Positions 24,901 through 33,846 of a stretch of 64,000 nt of DNA are shown here, one piece after another (positions within the stretch are counted from its first letter, which is position 1; each line of letters begins with the position of its first letter). The notes under the pieces were generated by a model that saw nothing but the letters and a program-made list of their open reading frames with translations, was not told where the DNA came from and searched no databases. Both the position numbers and the translations under genes were made by a program. The DNA comes from Tumebacillus amylolyticus (lineage in GTDB: Bacteria > Bacillota > Bacilli > Tumebacillales > Tumebacillaceae). The stretch lies in assembly GCF_016722965.1 (NCBI RefSeq), contig NZ_JAEQNB010000003.1, positions 434,001-498,000 on the forward strand, given 5' to 3'.

Positions 24901-27900
24901 CGACGTACATCTGGTTGTCGGCGACACCGGTAACGACCGGCGCTGAGCTGTCTACGCTGAAATGAAGCACCGTAGAGTTCCCCGCGAGGTCTGTCACGGT
25001 CAGGACGTAGGTACCGTCTTGGGAGATCGCAGACCCCATCGAGTAGGGAGTTGCAACTCCGTTCTTGGTCAGCGTCGTCGATTGGATGTCGGTGTCGAGG
25101 CTCGTCGGGGTAACGGCGGTGTTGTAGAGCTGGTTATCCAACACGCCTGTGACGAGCGGTGCCGCCATATCAATGCTAAAGTGGCGGACGGTGGTGTTGC
25201 CTGCAACGTCTGTCACCGTCAAAACGTAGCTTCCGTTCTGCGTAAGAGTCGTACCAAGAGAGTACCCCGCAACTCCGGTGCCGTCCTGAGTCAGTGTGAC
25301 CGATTGGATGTCCGAGTCCGCGCTGGTCGGTGTGACCGTGGTGTTATAGAGCTGGTTTTCAACAACCCCGGCAACGTTTGGAGCGACGGTGTCGATGGTG
25401 AAGGTCAGGACGACGGTGTTCCCGGCATGATCGGTGACGGTCAGCGTGTAGTCACCGTTTTGCGTGAGTGTGGTGCCAAATGTATAGCCTGCAACCGTCG
25501 AGCCGTCCTTGGTCAGCGTGACAGATTGGATGTCACTGTCGGAGTTGGTCGGGGTCACCGTGGTGTTGTAGATGTGATGGTTCAACACACCGGAGACCGT
25601 CGGTGCCATCATGTCAATGCTGAAATGGCACACTGTGGTGTTCCCGGAGAGGTCGGTCACGGTCAGCACATAACTGCCATCTTCGGTCAACGTTGTGCCC
25701 AACGTGTACCCGCCGACCGTGGAGCCGTTTTTCGTCAATTGCACCGTCTGGATGTCGGTGTCCGCACTGTTCGGAGTTACCGTCGAGTTGTAGAGATGGT
25801 TGTCGATTACGTCTACGATTGTCGGTGGAGTCTGGTCGATGTTGAAATGATAGACCGTGTCGTTGCCCGCTTGGTCGGTGACGGTCAGGACATACGCGCC
25901 ATCCTGCGTAATGGTGGTGCCAAGCGTGTATCCCGCGATGGGTGAACCGTTCTGAGTCAAGGCGACTGTTTGAATGTCTCCATCCGAAGAGGTCGGTGTG
26001 ACAGCCGTTTGATAGAAATGGTTGTCGAGCACCCCGTTGACTGTCGGGGAGGTCGTGTCGATTGCAAAGTGCATCACGCTGGTATTGCCCGCGAAGTCCG
26101 TGAGAGTCAGCACGTAGCTGCCGTTTTGGGTAATCGCCGCGCCGAGTGTGTAGTCGGCGACGACAGTGCCGTTTTTCGTCAATTGCACCGACTGGATGTC
26201 GGTGTCAGGAGACGTCGGGGTGACTCCAAAGTTGTAAAGATGATTGTCTGTCACCCACGCGATAACCGGAGCCAACGTGTCGATCGTGAAGTGACGCACG
26301 GTGGAGTTGCCCGCTTGGTCGATCACAGTCAGTTCGTACGTTCCGTCTTGGGTGATCGTAGTTCCGAGCGAATATCCATTCACGACGGTGCCGTCATGTG
26401 TCAGCGTTATGCTTTGGATGTCGGTGTCTCCGCTTGTCGGCGTAACGGACCCTGCGTAGATGTGATTGTCAAGCACACCTGCGATCGTCGGAGCAACGCT
26501 GTCGAGTGCAAAGTGCAACACCGTGGAATTGCCCGCCTGGTCTACCACCGTCAAGACATAGGTTCCGTCCTGTGTGATCGCGTTGCCGAGGGTGTATCCC
26601 GCAACGGCAGAGCCGTTTTTCGTCAGCGTTACGGTTTGGATGTCGGTGTCCCCACTGGTTGGCGTCACAGACGTGTTGTAGATGTGGTTGTCAAGGATCC
26701 CGCTCACCAACGGCGCCGTCGTGTCAAGTGTGAAGTGCGTCACTGTAGAGTTTCCTGCGAGGTCGGTCACGGTCAACACATACGCGCCGTCCTGTGTAAT
26801 CGCTGTGCCCAGCGTGTAACCAACGACAGCAGAGCCGTCCCTCGTCAACGTGACACTCTGGATGTCGGTGTCTCCGCTGGTCGGTGTGAGACTTGATGTA
26901 TAGATGTGGTTGTCGAGAACGCCGGAGACAACCGGAGCCACGGTGTCGATGTTGAAGTGCATCACCGAAGTGTTGCCAGCTTGGTCCGTCACCGTTAGTA
27001 CATACGCCCCGCTTTGCGAGATCGGGGTGCCAAGCGTGTAGCCCGAAACAGAGATACCATCCTGAGTCAAAACGACCGTTTGGATATCGCTGTCCGCGCT
27101 GGCCGGTGTGACCGTGGAAGCATAGAGTTGGTTGTCTGCAACCCCCGTTACCACCGGGGCCGTCGCGTCGATTTGGAAGTGCAGGACCGTCGAGTTGCCT
27201 GCAAAGTCGGTCACCGTCAGGACATACATACCGTCTGACGTGAGGGTCGAACCGAGCGTGTACCCCACAACCGCCGTGCCGTTTTGGGTCAGGGTCACCG
27301 TCTGGATGTCGCTGTCGATGCTGGACGGGAGGACCGCTGTGTTGTAGAGATGGCTGTCAAGAACCCCTGTGACCTGCGGGGCCACTTGGTCGATGGTGAA
27401 GTGCAGAATTCTCGCGTTCCCCGCCAAGTCGGTCACTTTCAACATATAAGTGCCATCTTGCGTAATCGCCGAGCCAAGCGTATAGCCCGCCACGTCCGTG
27501 CCGTTTCGAGTCAGTTCGACCGACTGGATGTCGCCATCGTTGCTGGACGGGATGACACCCGCCGTATAGTAGTGGTTGTCGAGAACGCCTGTTAAAAGCG
27601 GCGCCGTCCTATCGAGACTAAAATGCAGAACGGTCGTGTTCCCCGCAAAGTCGGTCAGCGTCAGCACATAGCTGCCATCTTGCGATATCGGCGAGCCAAG
27701 CGTGTACTCGGCGACGGGAGCGCCGTTGTTGGTAAGCAGGACACTTTGGATGTCGCTGTCGCTGCTTATTGGGGTGACGACCGTGGTGTAGGCTTGGTTG
27801 TCAGACACTCCGGTCACAACCGGTGCCACACTGTCGATACTGAAATGGACCTGCGAAGTGTTTCCTGCAAAGTCGGTTACAGTCAAAACGTAAGTGCCGT

Positions 27901-30900
27901 CTTGCGAGATCGGCGTGCCGAGGATATAGCCGGCTACCGTTGAACCGTCTTGGGTCAACACGACAGTCTGGATGTCACTGTCCCCGCTGTCCGGGGTGAC
28001 GCCCGTGGTGTAGATGTGGTTGTCGAGAACGCCTGTTACAAGCGGCGCCGTTGCATCGATGCTGAAATGAACAACGGTCGTGTTGCCTGCAAAGTCGGTC
28101 GCCGTCAGCACGTAGGTTCCGTCTTGCGTGATCGCTGAGCCGAGTGTATAGCCGGCGACGGAGGAGCCGTTTTTCGTCAAGTTCACCGTTTGGATGTCGG
28201 TGTCAGAACTCGTCGGCGTTACGGAGGTCGTACTGACTTGGTTGTCAGCCACGCCGATGAGAATCGGAGCCACGGTATCCACGGTAAAGTGAATCGTCGT
28301 GATGTTCCCCGAAACGTCCGATACGGTCAGTTCGTAGGTGCCGTCCTGTGTAATCGGTGTGCCAAGTGCATAGCCCGCAACAATCGTGCCATCCATGGAC
28401 AATGTCACCGACTGGATGTCGGTGTCTGCGCTTGTTGGCGTAACGGCCGATTTGTACGCATGGTTGTCGAGCACTCCGCTGACTTGCGGAGGCGTAACAT
28501 CAAGGCTGAAATGCAGCACGGTGCTGTTTCCTGTACGGTCGGTTACGGTCAGCACGTAAGTTCCGTCGCTCGTGACCGGCGTGCCAAGCGTATAGCCGGC
28601 GACGAGGGCGCCGTTTTTCGTCAATTGAACCGTCTGGATGTCGGTGTCCCCGGAAACCGGTGTGACCGCAGAGGTGCTGACTTGGTTGTCAGACACGCCC
28701 GTCACGACCGGAGCGATTGTGTCGATGGAGAATGCCACCATCGTGCTGTTTCCTGCTGTGTCGGTCACCGTCAACACGTACTGACCGTCGCTCGTGAGCG
28801 TCGTCCCCAGCGTGTACCCGGCCACCATCGTGCCGTTCTGAATCAAAGTGACTCCTTGTACATCAGAATCTGTACAGGTCGGTGTGACAGCCGTGTTGTA
28901 GAAACCGTTCTCCGAAACTCCCGAAATCACCGGGGAGACAGTGTCGAGCGTAAAGTGAACCACAGTGCTGAACCCGCTGAAATCGGTGACGGTCAGCACG
29001 TACTCGCCGTCCTGTGTAATCGGTGTGCCAAGCGTATAGCCTGCAACCAGAGTACCGTCTTGAGTCAGCGTCACCGTCTGGATGTCGGAGTCGGTGCTTT
29101 CCGGAATCACGGCAGACGTATAGAACTGGTTGTCAGCCACGCCGGTAATCACAGGAGGCATCGTGTCCAAGGTGAAATGCAGGACTTTGGAGTTGCCCGC
29201 CAAATCGGTGACCGTCAACACATACGTACCGTCTTGCGCAATCGTCGTCCCAAGGGTATAGCCGTCAACGGTTGCCCCGTTACGCGTCAAGGAGACATTC
29301 TGGATGTCGGTGTCCGCACTGGTCGGCGTCACCGACGATGTGTAGTTCTGATTGTCGTCGAGGCCGATTACCACCGGAGCTGCCGTGTCGATTGTAAAAT
29401 GCACCACCGTGGTATGTCCGGTCGTATCGATTACGGTCAACATGTACACGCCGTCTTGGTAGAGCTGCGTGCCGAGCGTGTAGCCCACAACATCAAGACC
29501 GTCCTTCGACAAAATGACAGTCTGAATGTCGGTGTCCGTGGAATTTGGCGTAACCGCGTTCGAATAGATCCCGTTGTCACTCACACCTGTCAGTACCGGA
29601 TTGAGGGTGTCGAGCAGGAAATGCAACACGGTGCTGTTCCCCGCCACATCTGTCACGGTCAACACATAAGCACCAGGCTGGTTGATCTCTGTGCCAAGTG
29701 CATACCCGGCAACCGGCGTTCCATCCATCGTCAGGACGACCGTCTGAATATCAGTGTCCGTAGAGACAGGAGTTACCGCTCCCGAAGTATTCTGGTTGTC
29801 AGTGACTCCCGTAACGACCGGAGCCACTGTGTCGATGGTGAAATGAATCACGGTAGCGTTGCCCGCGAGATTTGTCACGGTCAACACATAGACCCCGTCT
29901 GCCGTGACAGGAGTGTTCAACGTATACCCCGATACAGGCACTCCGTTTTGCGTCAATTCGACCGTTTGGATATCAGCTGCAGAACTGACGGGGATGACGG
30001 CACTCGAATAAACTTGTTGGTCCGCCACACCTGTAACAGCGGGACCTCCCGTGTTGATGTTCACCACAAAGCGTACCGTCGTGGTGTTCATCGCGAAGTC
30101 GGTCACCTTCAAGACATAAGTTCCGTTCTGGGAAATGGGCGTCCCCAGCGCATATCCGCTTACCGGGGCTCCGTCTCGGGTCAGCACGACACTTCGAATG
30201 TCAGAGTCGCCGGTCGTCGGGGTCACCGCAGTGGCATACGTTTGGTTGTCCGCAACACCGGAAACGGTCGGTGGCGTCATATCGGGAGCCGGCATGCCGA
30301 TATTCAACACAAAATGCATGACCGTGGAGTTTCCGGCTCTGTCTGTCACCGTCAACAGGTAGGTACCGTTTTGGAACAACGAGGTGCCCAATTTGTAGCC
30401 GTTGACCGCAATACCATCTCTCTTCAAAACGACTGTTTGGATGTCAGAGTCGGGACTCGTCGGCGTCACCATGTTGTAATACGTCTGATTGTCCGCAATG
30501 CCGAGGATCACAGGCGGGGTTTGGTCGCTCGGCTTGATGTCGAGATGGAGCACAATCCCCGTGGTTTGCTTGCCATCGGTGACCGTAGCGGAGATCGTCA
30601 CTTTACCCGACTGAAGCGGTACAATCGAGAGTTTCCCCTGCGCGTTCACCGAGAGAGTCGCTTTGCTCGGGTCGCTCACTCCGGGCGCTCCCGAAAAAGC
30701 CAAGGCGTCTCCGTCCCCATCAGTCGCCACGTCGGACGGTGCCAACAGGAGCGGTGAAGCGCCGGCGACCACGATGCGGTCCAAGTTAGGTTTCGGCACC
30801 GGCACATGATTGACCGGCGGTGTCGGAGGAACCGGTGGATTCGGCACATTGCCGCCACCCCCACCGTTGTTCCCTCCGTTGTTTGAATTCGGGTCCGTCG

Positions 30901-32302
30901 TCTGGCCCTTGTATTCAATCTTCAGAATCTGCCCCTTCGCTTCAGGGAAGTTGTTCACGACGCCTGTCGCGGTTTGACCGTAGTTCAGTATTAATTTTTC
31001 AATGATCGTGTCAGGAGAAGTCAATACACACTGCGCATTGAGGTTGTCCACCTCAGCGACATTGATCTTCCCGTCGAAGTTCAGCGTGAACTTGCCCGTT
31101 CCGTCAAAGGTGAGTTGTTCCACATCGCCCTTGCCCGTCAGTTCGGTGCTTTCATTCGACTTGAACATGACCTTGCCTAAGCTGCCGTCAAACCGCACGT
31201 TGCGAGCCCCATCTTCCACCACGAGTTGCGGCAAAACCGCCCCTCCCGTGGAAATCGTGGCATCCGCGAACAGACGCAAGCCCGAGACTTGCGAATCTTT
31301 GCTTACTTCTAGTTGCACGCCGTCCTGGCTCACTTCTCCCCAAGCGGCCGTCACATGACCCAGCATCACATGCTGTGCGCCTGTGCCTTCCGCTTTCAAC
31401 ACGCCGGTAAGGGTCAAGTTGTTCACTTGGACATCATGGCCGCGCAGAATCAGATCTCCATCCAGGAAAGCGTTTCCAGCTTCGAACTGACCACTGCCCT
31501 TGCGCACATCCAAGTACGTCACTTTGGAGATTGTATTTCCGGACAACTCAAACTTGACCTTCGAACCCACGAGCAGAGGAGCATTGCCCACTTGGAACAG
31601 ACCTTTCACGCGGTCTGACAATTGGTAAGTATGCCCGTTGATCTGCACCGTATTGCCGGTAAGGTCCTCAACGACAGACGTGTCCGCCTCTTGTGTTCTC
31701 CTGTAGAGATCGAGCGCCACGACCGCGACTTCCTCACGCGTGGCCGTGTCTTGCGGGAAAAAATGCGTCCCGTCGCCACGCATCAGCCCAAGTTCAATTG
31801 CAGCCTGCACCGAATCACGAGCCCAATCGCTAACTTTGTTTTGGTCGGCTGTCTTCAAGCGCATACCAGCCCCCACCGGGTTGTAGCGCGCAGCTCGAAT
31901 CAGCACCACCGCAATCTCTTCGCGCGTAATATTGTCATTCGGATAAAAATGACCGGACGAATCCCCCATCATCAGACCCGCCGCACGAACAGCTTCAATC
32001 TGACGAATTCCCCAATCAGCAGTGCTGACATCTTGGAAAGAAGAGCCGGACGTGCCCGTGGTATCCAATTCCAAAACGCGGCTCAACACCGTCGCAAACT
32101 CCTGCCTCGTCAACTCTTCTAAGGGACGGAAATCCCCATCCGGATCCCCTTGCATCACCTGCAACCCTTTGACGATCCGCACCGGGGTTTGGGCCCACGG
32201 GCTCGGTTCGCTTGAAGGTTGAACGGTTGCTCCCAACGAAGATGGAGAAAACGTGGCCGTCAAGACCAACGTAACTGCTAAGAACCGTTGTATACTCTTC
32301 AT
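21905..32302 (-). CDS. Giant SLH-anchored cell-surface protein with 37 Ig-like repeats
   Basis: About 3,465 residues. Order of parts: signal peptide (1-25, cleavage probably after SSLGA); three SLH motifs (about 36-80, 98-143, 157-203; ITREEIAVVLIRAA and ATREEVAVVALDLY are typical) for binding secondary cell-wall polymer; a beta-rich, possibly beta-helical stretch (about 215-465); a Pro/Gly/Asn linker (about 470-506); a cadherin-like domain (about 507-590); 37 tandem Ig-like units of 74 residues (594-3340); and a C-terminal domain of 125 residues with VDIYVDGVKQSTFDLY and NLDYFTIQ, resembling sugar-binding jelly-roll modules. Each repeat follows PxVxGVxDNxxY...VTPxSxDxDIQxVxLTxNG...GYxLG...DGxYVLTVTDxAGN...HFxID. 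Start at ATG 32302 (AGGAGC, 7 bases). Probably a long fibrous adhesin or S-layer-associated filament. Confidence 0.93.
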   Translation of the reverse strand: MKSIQRFLAVTLVLTATFSPSSLGATVQPSSEPSPWAQTPVRIVKGLQVMQGDPDGDFRPLEELTRQEFATVLSRVLELDTTGTSGSSFQDVSTADWGIRQIEAVRAAGLMMGDSSGHFYPNDNITREEIAVVLIRAARYNPVGAGMRLKTADQNKVSDWARDSVQAAIELGLMRGDGTHFFPQDTATREEVAVVALDLYRRTQEADTSVVEDLTGNTVQINGHTYQLSDRVKGLFQVGNAPLLVGSKVKFELSGNTISKVTYLDVRKGSGQFEAGNAFLDGDLILRGHDVQVNNLTLTGVLKAEGTGAQHVMLGHVTAAWGEVSQDGVQLEVSKDSQVSGLRLFADATISTGGAVLPQLVVEDGARNVRFDGSLGKVMFKSNESTELTGKGDVEQLTFDGTGKFTLNFDGKINVAEVDNLNAQCVLTSPDTIIEKLILNYGQTATGVVNNFPEAKGQILKIEYKGQTTDPNSNNGGNNGGGGGNVPNPPVPPTPPVNHVPVPKPNLDRIVVAGASPLLLAPSDVATDGDGDALAFSGAPGVSDPSKATLSVNAQGKLSIVPLQSGKVTISATVTDGKQTTGIVLHLDIKPSDQTPPVILGIADNQTYYNMVTPTSPDSDIQTVVLKRDGIAVNGYKLGTSLFQNGTYLLTVTDRAGNSTVMHFVLNIGMPAPDMTPPTVSGVADNQTYATAVTPTTGDSDIRSVVLTRDGAPVSGYALGTPISQNGTYVLKVTDFAMNTTTVRFVVNINTGGPAVTGVADQQVYSSAVIPVSSAADIQTVELTQNGVPVSGYTLNTPVTADGVYVLTVTNLAGNATVIHFTIDTVAPVVTGVTDNQNTSGAVTPVSTDTDIQTVVLTMDGTPVAGYALGTEINQPGAYVLTVTDVAGNSTVLHFLLDTLNPVLTGVSDNGIYSNAVTPNSTDTDIQTVILSKDGLDVVGYTLGTQLYQDGVYMLTVIDTTGHTTVVHFTIDTAAPVVIGLDDNQNYTSSVTPTSADTDIQNVSLTRNGATVDGYTLGTTIAQDGTYVLTVTDLAGNSKVLHFTLDTMPPVITGVADNQFYTSAVIPESTDSDIQTVTLTQDGTLVAGYTLGTPITQDGEYVLTVTDFSGFSTVVHFTLDTVSPVISGVSENGFYNTAVTPTCTDSDVQGVTLIQNGTMVAGYTLGTTLTSDGQYVLTVTDTAGNSTMVAFSIDTIAPVVTGVSDNQVSTSAVTPVSGDTDIQTVQLTKNGALVAGYTLGTPVTSDGTYVLTVTDRTGNSTVLHFSLDVTPPQVSGVLDNHAYKSAVTPTSADTDIQSVTLSMDGTIVAGYALGTPITQDGTYELTVSDVSGNITTIHFTVDTVAPILIGVADNQVSTTSVTPTSSDTDIQTVNLTKNGSSVAGYTLGSAITQDGTYVLTATDFAGNTTVVHFSIDATAPLVTGVLDNHIYTTGVTPDSGDSDIQTVVLTQDGSTVAGYILGTPISQDGTYVLTVTDFAGNTSQVHFSIDSVAPVVTGVSDNQAYTTVVTPISSDSDIQSVLLTNNGAPVAEYTLGSPISQDGSYVLTLTDFAGNTTVLHFSLDRTAPLLTGVLDNHYYTAGVIPSSNDGDIQSVELTRNGTDVAGYTLGSAITQDGTYMLKVTDLAGNARILHFTIDQVAPQVTGVLDSHLYNTAVLPSSIDSDIQTVTLTQNGTAVVGYTLGSTLTSDGMYVLTVTDFAGNSTVLHFQIDATAPVVTGVADNQLYASTVTPASADSDIQTVVLTQDGISVSGYTLGTPISQSGAYVLTVTDQAGNTSVMHFNIDTVAPVVSGVLDNHIYTSSLTPTSGDTDIQSVTLTRDGSAVVGYTLGTAITQDGAYVLTVTDLAGNSTVTHFTLDTTAPLVSGILDNHIYNTSVTPTSGDTDIQTVTLTKNGSAVAGYTLGNAITQDGTYVLTVVDQAGNSTVLHFALDSVAPTIAGVLDNHIYAGSVTPTSGDTDIQSITLTHDGTVVNGYSLGTTITQDGTYELTVIDQAGNSTVRHFTIDTLAPVIAWVTDNHLYNFGVTPTSPDTDIQSVQLTKNGTVVADYTLGAAITQNGSYVLTLTDFAGNTSVMHFAIDTTSPTVNGVLDNHFYQTAVTPTSSDGDIQTVALTQNGSPIAGYTLGTTITQDGAYVLTVTDQAGNDTVYHFNIDQTPPTIVDVIDNHLYNSTVTPNSADTDIQTVQLTKNGSTVGGYTLGTTLTEDGSYVLTVTDLSGNTTVCHFSIDMMAPTVSGVLNHHIYNTTVTPTNSDSDIQSVTLTKDGSTVAGYTFGTTLTQNGDYTLTVTDHAGNTVVLTFTIDTVAPNVAGVVENQLYNTTVTPTSADSDIQSVTLTQDGTGVAGYSLGTTLTQNGSYVLTVTDVAGNTTVRHFSIDMAAPLVTGVLDNQLYNTAVTPTSLDTDIQSTTLTKNGVATPYSMGSAISQDGTYVLTVTDLAGNSTVLHFSVDSSAPVVTGVADNQMYVASVTPNSADTDIQTVTLTKQGTPVSGYALGTLITEDGTYVLTVTDFAGNSTTLHFSVDTVAPTISGAVDNHLYNTSVTPTTSDTDIQTVTLTQNGFTVPGYMLGGTLTQDGNYVLTVTDQAGNTTVRHFGIDTTAPVVTGVIENQLYNTTVTPTSADTDIQTVTLTRNGLSVPGYTLGSAIPLDGAYVLTVTDLAGNITQTQFNIDKSAPVVTGLVENHLYNTSVIPSSADTDIQSVLLTKNGSAVVGYTLGTAINQDGSYELTVTDFAGNATVYHFSLDTTAPTVSGVLNTHIYNTTVTPASVDTDIQTVTLTRNGSAVAGYTLGTTLTLDGAYVLTVTDLAGNTTALNFTVDTTAPTVTGVIDNHLYNTTVTPSSADTDIQTVTLTKDGSAVAGYTLGTTLSQNGSYVLTLIDQAGNTTVRHFSIDTTAPVLSGLIDNHLYNTSVTPASTDIDIQSVTLTKNGSTVAGYNLGTAITQDGTYVLTVTDQSGNATVYHFGIDQVAPVISGLIDNHLYNTSVNPTSADTDIQTVQLTKNGSTVAGYTLGDPIVQNGTYVLTVTDLSGNTTVFHFTLDVTAPVIAGITDNQTYTNSLTPTSSDTDIQTVALTRNGSTVGGYALGTSLTQNGTYVLSVSDVAGNVTTLHFTINDTTAPSVSGVLDNKSYNTAVTPTSGDVDIQSVTLTQNGSTVAGYTLGTAITQAGVYALTLSDLNGNTSVTHFTLDMTAPVVSGVSDNQTYTAAVTPTSSDSDIGTVALTRNGTAVVGYTLGTAIMRNGTYVLTVTDVAGNATVVHFTMNDTTPPVISGVTEGQNSTTPLTPTSTSNDIQTVTLTRYGTTVNGYTLGTAIGYGSYTLTVTDVNGNSTVVHFNIKQSFEETDASVLTYNGTWSFTGNTSNNGGNAKFSSTAGASYTITFSGTFIQIFGYKASNCGIVDIYVDGVKQSTFDLYANPNQYKVQVYYNNALPAGTHTVQVVSTGTKNASSSNTIINLDYFTIQ
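22283..30524 (-). repeat. Tandem array of 37 units of about 222 bp coding for Ig-like domains
   Basis: I counted 37 consecutive units in the translation. Nearly all are exactly 74 codons; the 25th is 73, and the first two carry slightly longer joins. Units differ by substitutions throughout, so the array is old, but neighbours near the 3' end (units 22-33, often NHLYNTSVTP or NQLYNTTVTP) resemble each other most, pointing to recent unequal exchange or conversion there. The block is free of internal stops over 8.2 kb. Confidence 0.92.
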
Positions 32303-32655
32303 AACTTTTGCTCCTGTTAGTTGAAGTTCTTCCTGCTTTCGGTCCAAAAAGATGTCTCGCAAAGTTCCCCCTCCTCTACGAGAAGACGTCAACAAGCAGC
32401 AAGGGACAAGGCTATTTTCAAGTTCAGTTTGTTCGCCACAAACAGGAAACTCCTTTATTACTCTGAAAAAACCCCAAGTAAAAATCTCCGTTGTTGATTA
32501 TACGCTTCATAATTGTAACATTACACTACGTTATCGGCAATTCAGTACAAACAAAATACCCCGTTCAATGAACAGGGCAATTTTTCTTACATAAGGAATT
32601 AAATTCCAAATTTGCGCAAACTCCGCGAGCTATGGGGGCAACATCCTCCTACAGT
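32303..32655 (-). other. Intergenic leader of the giant gene
   Basis: No gene seen in this 353-bp gap. It holds the terminator of the upstream sigma/anti-sigma unit (32552-32578) and an AT-rich stretch with a perfect TATAAT -10 (32497-32502, minus strand). The same place can be read as an ECF-like pair TGTAAT-N15-CGTATAA. The 5' leader of the giant gene would then be about 190 bases. Confidence 0.45.
32552..32578 (-). terminator. Terminator of the first sigma/anti-sigma unit
   Basis: CCCTGTTC-ATT-GAACGGGG hairpin followed by TATTTTGTTT on the minus strand, about 80 bases after the anti-sigma stop. The T-run is imperfect. Confidence 0.65.
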
Positions 32656-33312
32656 TTACTTGCGCGGGATCGTAATCTCCTCCGTTTGGGTCTTGCCGCT
32701 CTCCGTCCATGTGATTTTGAAAAAGAGATTCGGCACTGCATCGAGCGCGGTGAAATTTTCATACAAATTGTGGCGGCCATTCGAAAGCGTACCAACCGGT
32801 CTCGTCTCCGTCAGAATGATCGTGCCGTCCGGTTTCCATATGCCGACTCCATGCTCTTCCACTACAACATGTTCCGCATTCGCTCCTTGACCTTTGTACG
32901 TAAGGATATAGTCATAGCGTGGACGAGACGGGGTCGAAGCCGGTTGGTCTGCAAAACTTGGTTGCAACTCCATCGCCCAATGCTCCGAATTGCCGACAGC
33001 CGGCAACGTGTAGATCGCAGCCTTCGGGGCGGTATTCGCTTTCTCCGACGCCCCGGTAACGACCGAGTTCAAGGAGCCCCCGGACTGCTTCATCATGTCG
33101 TACCCTCCTACTGCCAGAACCGCGACGGCCGCCACGCAAGCGGCACTCAACCCGATCTTCCGGATTCGACGCTTGCGACCGCGCATCGAGGTATTGGCGG
33201 CCGATCCTTGGAGCACTCGGTAGATTTCTTGGTGCTTCTCCATCGACATCGCCTCAGCCGGCAAGGTGCGAACTTCATTCTCCAATTGTTTCAGTTCGTT
33301 CGTCCAATCCAT
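32656..33312 (-). CDS. Putative membrane-bound anti-sigma factor
   Basis: 218 residues. A cytosolic helical N-terminus (about 1-50, ELKQLENEVRTLPAEAM) ends in a basic patch MRGRKRRIRK, then one membrane helix (about 53-70, GLSAACVAAVAVLAVGGY) and an extracytoplasmic beta-rich domain (about 85-218) that I do not recognise. Position decides the call: it overlaps the ECF sigma gene by 22 bases and is translated from GGAGGAGG 7 bases upstream. Such proteins hold the sigma factor until an envelope signal arrives. No zinc-binding HxxxCxxC is present, so it is not a classical ZAS-type anti-sigma factor. Confidence 0.68.
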   Translation of the reverse strand: MDWTNELKQLENEVRTLPAEAMSMEKHQEIYRVLQGSAANTSMRGRKRRIRKIGLSAACVAAVAVLAVGGYDMMKQSGGSLNSVVTGASEKANTAPKAAIYTLPAVGNSEHWAMELQPSFADQPASTPSRPRYDYILTYKGQGANAEHVVVEEHGVGIWKPDGTIILTETRPVGTLSNGRHNLYENFTALDAVPNLFFKITWTESGKTQTEEITIPRK

Positions 33313-33818
33313 TGATAGTCCTCCTCCGTTTGTTCCAATTTTTTGTGCAGGGATTTCATCGCCCGATGATAGACCAGATTGACTTTGTTTTGATTCCAGC
33401 CCAACACCGACGCCGTCTCTCCCGGAGTCAATTCTTGCATGCCTCGCAAGATCACCACCGCTCGGTACTCATCTTTGAGCGACCCTATGGCTTGGTGTAA
33501 CTTTCGGCTGCGTTCGTTTTTGTGTACGAGATCTTCCGGCAGGTCCTGTACCTCCACGGGTTGACGACCGAGAAGCCTCGCGAGTTTGACAGAGCGGTTA
33601 CGCTTGCGAAGATGGTCGAGCGCGAGATGGCGGGCGATGCTGATGATCCATGTCTTCAGTTCGGAGCGCGCCTCAAACTTCGACAAGTTGGCGACGACTT
33701 TCAAAAATGTCTCTTGCGTCAAATCCTCCGCTTCTTCCCGGTTTCCGATGTAGTAGAGCAGAAACCGATACACATCGTTCGCATACAGAGAGTAAAGTAG
33801 GCTCCAATCCTGTTCCAC
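33291..33818 (-). CDS. ECF RNA polymerase sigma factor
   Basis: 175 residues. Region 2 (about 8-75) has YRFLLYYIGNREEAEDLTQETFLKV and the -10 recognition helix SELKTWIISIARHLALDHLR. Region 4 (about 110-165) has LKDEYRAVVILRGMQELTPGETASVLG and NKVNLVYHRAMKSLHKKL. Start is GTG 33818 with AGGAGGTG 7 bases upstream. Cotranscribed and overlapping with its membrane partner. A promoter of ECF form stands directly upstream, so the unit is probably self-activating. Confidence 0.93.
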   Translation of the reverse strand: MEQDWSLLYSLYANDVYRFLLYYIGNREEAEDLTQETFLKVVANLSKFEARSELKTWIISIARHLALDHLRKRNRSVKLARLLGRQPVEVQDLPEDLVHKNERSRKLHQAIGSLKDEYRAVVILRGMQELTPGETASVLGWNQNKVNLVYHRAMKSLHKKLEQTEEDYQWIGRTN

Positions 33819-33846
33819 CGTTCCTCACCTCCTCGTTCTTGCTACG

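Noticed and set aside
22283-30524. CRISPR-like regular repetition
   Set aside because: The 222-bp units are contiguous, coding and in frame, with no short identical repeats separated by spacers.
28190-30757. Open reading frame of 855 codons on the plus strand, plus many others from 22070 onward
   Set aside because: Antisense shadow of the giant repeat gene; the product is Arg/His/Asp-rich with no family resemblance, and its repeats mirror the sense repeats.
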